Assembly (NCBI RefSeq): GCF_042680565.1
Contig: NZ_JBHUEJ010000045.1
Location: 62,001 to 126,000 of the forward strand
Direction: 5' to 3'
Length of the DNA stretch: 64,000 nt
Source: Ottowia flava
GTDB taxonomy: Bacteria; Pseudomonadota; Gammaproteobacteria; Burkholderiales; Burkholderiaceae_C
The notes under the pieces are model-generated. The model was not told the DNA's origin. It did not search any database and was given only the letters and a program-made list of their open reading frames with translations. The first letter of the stretch is position 1; every line of letters begins with the position of its first letter. The translations under genes and the position numbers were made by a program. Below are positions 58,975 through 64,000 of this stretch, piece by piece.

Positions 58975-60534
58975 TCAGGCGAAAGACTTTTTGAAGGCGG
59001 TGATGGCGGCGGTGAGTTCAGCCTCGGCGTCCTTGTCTTTCTCGATCGCCTTGCCTGTGTCCATCTTGGCCAGCAGCGCAGCGTGCTTGTCCTTGAGGTA
59101 GCTGTGCATGCCAGCTTCAAACGGCAGCACTTGCTTGACTTCCAGGTCGTCCATGAAGCCCTTGTTCACTGCGAACAGCGAAGCGCCCATCAGGCTGATC
59201 GGCAGCGGGCTGTACTGCGCCTGCTTGAGCAACTCGGTCACGCGGGCACCGCGGTCCAGCTGCTTCTTGGTCGCTGCGTCCAGGTCGGACGCGAACTGCG
59301 CGAAAGCCGCCAATTCACGGTACTGGGCCAGGTCGGTACGGATACCGCCGGACAGCTTCTTGATCAGGTCGGTCTGCGCAGCACCACCGACGCGCGACAC
59401 GGAAATACCGGCGTTGATGGCGGGGCGGATACCGGCGTTGAACAGGCTGGTTTCCAGGAAGATCTGACCGTCGGTGATCGAGATCACGTTGGTCGGCACG
59501 AAAGCGGACACGTCGCCAGCTTGCGTTTCGATGATGGGCAGCGCGGTCAGCGAACCGGTCTTGCCTTTGACTTCACCCTTGGTGAAAGCTTCGACGTAGT
59601 CGGCGTTCACGCGCGCAGCGCGCTCAAGCAGACGGCTGTGCAGATAGAACACGTCGCCGGGGTAGGCTTCGCGGCCCGGCGGACGGCGCAGCAGCAGGGA
59701 CACTTGGCGGTACGCCACGGCCTGCTTGGACAGGTCGTCATACACGATCAGGGCGTCTTCACCGCGGTCGCGGAAGTATTCGCCCATCGTGCAGCCGGAG
59801 TAGGCCGACACGTACTGCATGGCCGCCGATTCGGAGGCCGAGGCGGCCACGACGATGGTGTATTCCATCGCACCGGCCTGCTCCAGGGCACGCACCACGT
59901 TCTTGATCGACGACGCCTTCTGACCGATGGCGACGTAGACGCAGACCATGTTCTGGCCTTTTTGGTTGATGATCGAGTCGATCGCCACCGCCGTCTTGCC
60001 GGTCTGGCGGTCGCCGATGATCAGTTCGCGCTGGCCACGGCCGATCGGCACCATCGAGTCGATCGACTTCAGGCCGGTCTGCACCGGCTGGTCCACCGAT
60101 TGGCGTGCGATCACGCCCGGCGCGACCTTTTCGATCACGTCCGTCATCTTGGCGTTGATCGGGCCCTTGCCGTCGATCGGCTGACCCAGAGCGTTGACCA
60201 CGCGGCCAATCAGCTCGGGGCCCACCGGCACTTCCAGAATGCGGCCCGTGCACTTGACGGTATCGCCTTCGGAGATGTGCTCGTATTCACCCAAGATCAC
60301 GGCGCCAACGGAGTCGCGCTCGAGGTTCAGGGCCAGGCCGTACGACGGCTGGCCGTCCGAGCCGGCTGGGAATTCCAGCATTTCGCCTTGCATGGCGTCG
60401 GAGAGGCCGTGCACGCGCACGATGCCATCGGTCACCGACACCACGGTGCCCTGGTTGCGCACGTCGGCGCTGACGCCCAGGCCCTCGATGCGGCTCTTGA
60501 TCAGTTCTGAAATTTCTGCGGGATTGAGTTGCAT
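58975..60534 (-). CDS. atpA: ATP synthase alpha subunit
   Basis: 519-residue non-catalytic nucleotide-binding F1 subunit. Walker A GDRQTGKTA at about 170, PAINAGISVSRVGGAAQ (family signature) and YDDLSKQAVAYRQ are present. Normal length, no anomaly. Confidence 0.98.
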   Translation of the reverse strand: MQLNPAEISELIKSRIEGLGVSADVRNQGTVVSVTDGIVRVHGLSDAMQGEMLEFPAGSDGQPSYGLALNLERDSVGAVILGEYEHISEGDTVKCTGRILEVPVGPELIGRVVNALGQPIDGKGPINAKMTDVIEKVAPGVIARQSVDQPVQTGLKSIDSMVPIGRGQRELIIGDRQTGKTAVAIDSIINQKGQNMVCVYVAIGQKASSIKNVVRALEQAGAMEYTIVVAASASESAAMQYVSAYSGCTMGEYFRDRGEDALIVYDDLSKQAVAYRQVSLLLRRPPGREAYPGDVFYLHSRLLERAARVNADYVEAFTKGEVKGKTGSLTALPIIETQAGDVSAFVPTNVISITDGQIFLETSLFNAGIRPAINAGISVSRVGGAAQTDLIKKLSGGIRTDLAQYRELAAFAQFASDLDAATKKQLDRGARVTELLKQAQYSPLPISLMGASLFAVNKGFMDDLEVKQVLPFEAGMHSYLKDKHAALLAKMDTGKAIEKDKDAEAELTAAITAFKKSFA

Positions 60535-60587
60535 GACTCTTTCCTAGTACGAATAGGTGTTATCGAGGTGCCTGCGCCGACCCAAGG

Positions 60588-61118
60588 TCAGGCGATCAGG
60601 GCCGACTTCATTTGTTCGAGGCGGGCTTTGACCGAGGTGTCCAGCACCTCGTCGCCAACGGCCACGCGCACGCCACCGATCAGTTCGGGGGTGACCTGGA
60701 CCTTGGCTTCAAGCTTGCGGCCAAAGCGCTTTTCGAGCGTCGCGATCAGTTCCGAGAGTTCGGCCTGCCCGATCGGGAAGGCGCTCTGGATCACGGCGTC
60801 CGAGTTGCCGGCGACCTCGTTGGCGAGGACGCGGAACTGGCGCGCAATTTCGGGCACGGCGGCCAAGCGGTCGTTGTCGATCAGGGTGCGCAGGAAGTTC
60901 ACGCCCTGTTCGGGCAAGCTGTCCTTGAGCGCACTCGTGACGACGTGGAAAACCTGCGAGGCGTTGACCCGCGGATTCGCAGCAAACTGCAGCAAATCCT
61001 GGCTGCTCGCCGCACTTGCCAGATTGTCCAGCCAGCCTTGCGTGGCCGGCAGGTTGGCGCGCGTGACCTCGAACAACGCCTCGGCGTAGGGTCTTGCAAT
61101 GGTGGCGAGTTCTGCCAT
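60588..61118 (-). CDS. atpH: ATP synthase delta subunit
   Basis: 176-residue F1 stator cap. Begins ATIARPYAEALFEVT (family signature) and ends with the C-terminal segment ELIGGVRVAVGDEVLDTSVKARLEQM. Normal length. Confidence 0.96.
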   Translation of the reverse strand: MAELATIARPYAEALFEVTRANLPATQGWLDNLASAASSQDLLQFAANPRVNASQVFHVVTSALKDSLPEQGVNFLRTLIDNDRLAAVPEIARQFRVLANEVAGNSDAVIQSAFPIGQAELSELIATLEKRFGRKLEAKVQVTPELIGGVRVAVGDEVLDTSVKARLEQMKSALIA

Positions 61119-61148
61119 GGTCGTTTCCTTTGACGAAAGCCCTGAGAA

Positions 61149-61619
61149 TCAGAGCTCGGTCTTCAGACGAGACAGCAGGTCCGCGTGCACCGTCGGGTTG
61201 ACTTCCTTGCGCAGGATCTGCTCGGCACCTTTGACTGCCAGTGCAGCCACCTGCTCGCGCAGGGCTTCACGGGCCTGGATCACTTGCTGCTCGGCTTCGG
61301 CCTTGGCAGCGGCGATGATCTTGTTGCCTTCTTCGGTCGCCCGGGACTTGGCTTCTTCGATGATCTGCTGTGCACGACGATCGGCATCCGCCAGGCGGGT
61401 AGCCGTTTCGTTGCGCGACGTGGCCAACTCTTGCTCGACGCGCTTGTTCGCGGCGGCGAGTTCGGTCTTGGCCTTGTCAGCAGCAGCCAGTCCATCGGCG
61501 ATTTTCTGCGCCCGCTCGTCCAGAGCCTTCGTGATCGGCGGCCACACGAATTTCATCGTGAACCACACCAGGATCGCGAAGACAACGGCCTGCAGGAACA
61601 GGGTCGCGTTGATATTCAC
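61149..61619 (-). CDS. atpF: ATP synthase b subunit
   Basis: 156-residue peripheral stalk protein. One N-terminal membrane helix (ATLFLQAVVFAILVWFTMKFVWPPI in pieces) and a long charged helix (KTELAAANKRVEQELATSRN and following) that forms the stator coiled coil. Normal length. Confidence 0.97.
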   Translation of the reverse strand: MNINATLFLQAVVFAILVWFTMKFVWPPITKALDERAQKIADGLAAADKAKTELAAANKRVEQELATSRNETATRLADADRRAQQIIEEAKSRATEEGNKIIAAAKAEAEQQVIQAREALREQVAALAVKGAEQILRKEVNPTVHADLLSRLKTEL

Positions 61620-61655
61620 GTTTCGACTCCTTTCAGTCCAGAAAGGCCCCGTCGA

Positions 61656-61904
61656 TTAAGCGAGCGTGAAGGGGTTGGCGAAGGCGAACAGCAGAGCGAT
61701 AGCCACACCGATCAGGAAGGCGGCGTCGATCAGACCGGCCAACACGAACATCTTGGTTTGCAGCTCGTTCATCAGCTCAGGCTGGCGAGCCGAGGACTCG
61801 AGAAACTTGCCACCCATCAGGGCGATACCGATAGAGGCACCGATGGCGCCGAGACCGACGATCAGACCACAAGCCAGGGCGACGAGACCGAGAACGTTTT
61901 CCAT
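61656..61904 (-). CDS. atpE: ATP synthase c subunit
   Basis: 82-residue ring subunit, two membrane helices joined by the polar loop ARQPE. The proton-carrying carboxylate is Asp60 in LAGLIDAAFLIG. The residues around it do not show the sodium-binding pattern, so proton coupling is expected. Confidence 0.97.
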   Translation of the reverse strand: MENVLGLVALACGLIVGLGAIGASIGIALMGGKFLESSARQPELMNELQTKMFVLAGLIDAAFLIGVAIALLFAFANPFTLA

Positions 61905-61964
61905 GATTGCTCCTAGAGAAAGATAAAAAGAAAAGTTGAAGGAAAAGGAAGTGGTTGACGGAAG

Positions 61965-62846
61965 TTAGTGCGCGTCGTGCGCCTGACCCACGTAGATGAG
62001 CGTCAGCATCATGAAGATGAACGCTTGCAGCGTAATGATCAGGATGTGGAAGATCGCCCACACAGACCCCGCAATCACGTGCCCGACACCCAGCCAGAAC
62101 CCGCCTGTGAGGGGGTTGAACTGCCAGGCCCATACGCCACCCATCAGGGCGATCAGCATGAAAACCAGTTCGCCGGCAAACATGTTGCCGAACAGTCGCA
62201 TGCCGTGCGAGACGGTCTTGGCGACGAATTCAATCATCTGCATCAGGAAGTTGACGGGCCACAGCACCGGGTGCGCGCCGAAGGGGGCCGTCACCAACTC
62301 GTGCGACCAGCCGCCCAAGCCCTTAATCTTGAGGTTGTAGAAGATGCAGATGAGCAGCACGCTGACCGACAGGCCGAGCGTGGTGGACAAATCGGCCGTT
62401 GGCACGGCGCGCTGGTAGGCATGGTGGTCGCCAACGGCCATCTGGTAGCCGATGGGCAACAGGTCAACCGGCAGCAGGTCCATGGCGTTCATCAGAAAGA
62501 TCCAGACGAACACCGTGAGGGCCAGCGGCGAGACCAGCTTGCGACTCTTTTCGTTGTGAATCACGCCCTTGGCCTGGTTTTCGACCATTTCAGACAGGAT
62601 TTCCACCGCCGCCTGAAAGCGCCCTGGCACACCGGAAGTGGCCTTGCGCGCGGCGCGCCACAGAAAGAAGCAGCCAATAGCGCCCAGCAGAATGGACCAG
62701 AACATCGAGTCAGCGTTGAACAGGCTGAAGTCGATGATCTTGTTCTGCGTCACATTGTGAAAGCCGAAGTCTTTCTGCAGATGATGCAGGTGGTGCTGGA
62801 TGTATTGACCAGCGGTCTGAGCCTGTTCAGTGGTTTCAGCAGCCAT
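61965..62846 (-). CDS. atpB: ATP synthase a subunit
   Basis: 293-residue Fo stator channel. The essential Arg is in SHGMRLFGNMFAGE, and the last helices carry NPLTGGFWLGVGHVIAG and LQAFIFMMLTLIYVG. An N-terminal hydrophilic extension (AAETTEQAQTAGQYIQHHL) precedes the first helix, as in other betaproteobacteria. Normal length. Confidence 0.97.
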   Translation of the reverse strand: MAAETTEQAQTAGQYIQHHLHHLQKDFGFHNVTQNKIIDFSLFNADSMFWSILLGAIGCFFLWRAARKATSGVPGRFQAAVEILSEMVENQAKGVIHNEKSRKLVSPLALTVFVWIFLMNAMDLLPVDLLPIGYQMAVGDHHAYQRAVPTADLSTTLGLSVSVLLICIFYNLKIKGLGGWSHELVTAPFGAHPVLWPVNFLMQMIEFVAKTVSHGMRLFGNMFAGELVFMLIALMGGVWAWQFNPLTGGFWLGVGHVIAGSVWAIFHILIITLQAFIFMMLTLIYVGQAHDAH

Positions 62847-62867
62847 ACGTCACCAATCTCTCGAATC

Positions 62868-63380
62868 TCACTCAGTTCGTGCCGGCCGGCGGGACGCCGA
62901 CTTCAGCCACAAGACCACCCAGGCGGCCTTGATCGTCACCACAAAACCAGCCAGCAGCGCCAGCCAGTGCACTTGTGTCAAGACCTTCGGCGCCACCAGA
63001 AGCAGCGCCACCGTCAAGACAATCTTGATTCCCTCGCCCACCATCAGCGCCAGCAAGGCGCTGGCGGCGTTGGCCTGCAGTCGCATCCGGCGCGCCACCA
63101 TGCGGGCAAACAAGACCGCTGGCAACCAGGCCGCCAAGGCACCGTAAGCCGCCGACAGCGTTGCGGCATGTTTGCCACCCGACACCATCCACGCTGCCAG
63201 CACCACCGCCAGACCCGCCACCGCCTGCCAACCGACCACAGGCCAGGGCGACAGAGGGGGATGCGCTGCACGCCACTCGCGCGCCTGCTCGGCGCTCCAG
63301 GGCTTGAAATCGGCTTCGGGGGCGTTATCTGCCTCTTCAGCTGACCCGCCTCGTCCCGATGCGGGCTCGATTGTGGCCAT
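62868..63380 (-). CDS. atpI: ATP synthase subunit I (AtpI-like)
   Basis: 170-residue membrane protein, first gene of the atp operon. After an acidic N-terminal extension of about 45 residues (GSAEEADNAPEADFKP) come four hydrophobic segments: VGWQAVAGLAVVLAAWMVSG, AAYGALAAWLPAVLF, ALLALMVGEGIKIVLTVALLLVAP (in part) and HWLALLAGFVVTIKAAWVVLW. The GEGIK charged spot in helix 3 is typical. AtpI assists c-ring assembly. Confidence 0.88.
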   Translation of the reverse strand: MATIEPASGRGGSAEEADNAPEADFKPWSAEQAREWRAAHPPLSPWPVVGWQAVAGLAVVLAAWMVSGGKHAATLSAAYGALAAWLPAVLFARMVARRMRLQANAASALLALMVGEGIKIVLTVALLLVAPKVLTQVHWLALLAGFVVTIKAAWVVLWLKSASRRPARTE

Positions 63381-63427
63381 GTCGAATTACGCGCAGTTGA
63401 CGTTTTGCAACGACTGCAAAGCCTCTC

Positions 63428-63433
63428 ATTATA
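63428..63433 (-). promoter_or_regulatory. -10 box of the atp operon promoter
   Basis: Perfect TATAAT on the minus strand, 47 bp before the atpI start, in an AT-rich block. The -35 region is not clear. Confidence 0.55.
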
Positions 63434-63585
63434 GGGTTAGCACGCAGTATTTTTTAACGTTGTCCTACAAAAGCGTGGCTTGACGGCGTCAAACGCGTGA
63501 ATCCGGTGGTGGGCGACAATGGCCGGTCCTCCACTTTGCGCCCAAGGCCCTCACTGTCGGCCACCGCGCTTGATCGTTTCACACC

Positions 63586-64000
63586 ATGGCTTCGCACCCC
63601 GCTGACCAACTGCCCGAACTGCCCTGCTACCTGAACGGCGAGATCACGCCGATGCGCGACGCGCGCATCAGCCCGTTTGACCGCGGCTTCATCTTCGGCG
63701 ATGGCGTGTACGAAGGCATTTCGTTCTACGGGCATCCCGGCCACGCGCTGCAGCCCTACCGGTTCGACCAGCACATGGCTCGGCTTGAGCGCAGCCTCGG
63801 CGAGACCCGCATCACCAACCCGAACACACGCGACCAATGGCGCCAGATCGCTATTGATCTGGTAGCTGCCTACGCAGATTCAGCGGGCGCCGTGGCCAAA
63901 AAAGACTCCGCAGACTGGCCGCAGGACTGGTTCTATTACTTTCAGGTGACACGCGGCGTGGCGCTGCGCGATCATCCAATGCTGGAAGGCCTGACGCCCA
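63586..64000 (+). CDS. Class IV aminotransferase (D-amino-acid aminotransferase-like), partial
   Basis: The first 138 residues are present; the gene runs off the right edge. ELPCYLNGEITPMRDARISPFDRGFIFGDGVYEGI is the fold-type IV opening (quoted in part as hallmark DRGFIFGDGVYEG). YRFDQHMARLERSL and YYFQVTRGVALRDHP continue the D-alanine aminotransferase/BCAT pattern. The PLP Lys lies beyond the window. Residues about 89-108 (AIDLVAAYADSAGAVAKK) are encoded by a dispersed repeat in frame, where relatives have a shorter loop. Confidence 0.85.
   Translation, partial: MASHPADQLPELPCYLNGEITPMRDARISPFDRGFIFGDGVYEGISFYGHPGHALQPYRFDQHMARLERSLGETRITNPNTRDQWRQIAIDLVAAYADSAGAVAKKDSADWPQDWFYYFQVTRGVALRDHPMLEGLTP
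63850..63908 (+). repeat. dispersed ~60-bp element, copy 16 (inside aminotransferase gene)
   Basis: Head GCTATTGATCTGGTAGC (63850-63866), core CTGCCTACGCAGATT, then a diverged tail GCGGGCGCCGTGGCCAAAAA. In frame and without stops in the host gene's direction. Confidence 0.8.

Overview
The window is GC-rich chromosomal DNA with short intergenic gaps and many ATGA-type start/stop overlaps. Gene order and protein types (rod-shape operon, gatCAB, atpIBEFHAGDC, split homoprotocatechuate genes, Ttg/Mex-type efflux pump) point to a betaproteobacterium of the order Burkholderiales. The family Comamonadaceae (Acidovorax/Diaphorobacter/Ottowia-like) is the best guess. No rRNA, CRISPR array, phage or insertion sequence was seen. 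One tRNA (Arg-CCG) is present.

Layout. 1-2807: end of a 4-hydroxyphenylacetate/homoprotocatechuate catabolic operon read leftwards (hpaR, hpaG1, hpaG2, hpaE). 2991-7134: class II aldolase, nitronate monooxygenase-like enzyme, HhH protein, GAF protein and MFS carrier. 7237-8658: radA. 9248-12885: glycine-betaine importer proVWX behind a clear promoter and a long structured leader. 13024-17261: ilvE followed by LPS genes (glycosyltransferase, zinc-finger protein, O-antigen ligase). 17330-19500: two-component system and a possible small RNA. 19655-26307: AmpG-like carrier, glyoxalase II-like hydrolase, and an acyl-CoA dehydrogenase/GntR/phosphotransferase catabolic cluster. 26411-28647: xth and pyrE, divergent by only 12 bp, and a DUF4124-like protein. 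28782-32583: gatCAB with an NlpE-like gene inside. 32784-37688: mreBCD-mrdA. 37917-39837: catalase and tRNA-Arg. 39854-46862: TetR regulator and RND efflux pump. 46986-48548: diheme cytochrome c and a conserved hypothetical protein. 48788-50193: speD-speE. 50277-55979: a lysozyme-inhibitor pseudogene, a hydrolase, lemA with TPM-domain genes, and a cyclic-nucleotide-binding protein. 56108-63380: the complete F1Fo ATP synthase operon, read leftwards. 63586-end: start of a class IV aminotransferase.

The most unusual feature is a dispersed family of about 60-bp elements, with at least 17 recognisable copies in 64 kb. Each has an AT-rich head palindrome (GCTAT...ATAGC), a CTGCnnGCGCAG core and a tail resembling TAGGGCTACAGGCC plus GATTTGGCTTGAA. 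Most lie just past gene ends. Several are built into coding sequence: they supply internal residues of HpaG1 and of the terminal aminotransferase, the C-terminal tails of HpaG2 and AmpG, and the start codons of HpaE and the YheT-like hydrolase. Other points of interest are the structured proV leader, palindromic operators next to four regulator genes and before speD, an amber codon in the lysozyme-inhibitor lipoprotein, and an orphan small-RNA-like unit at 17330-17455.
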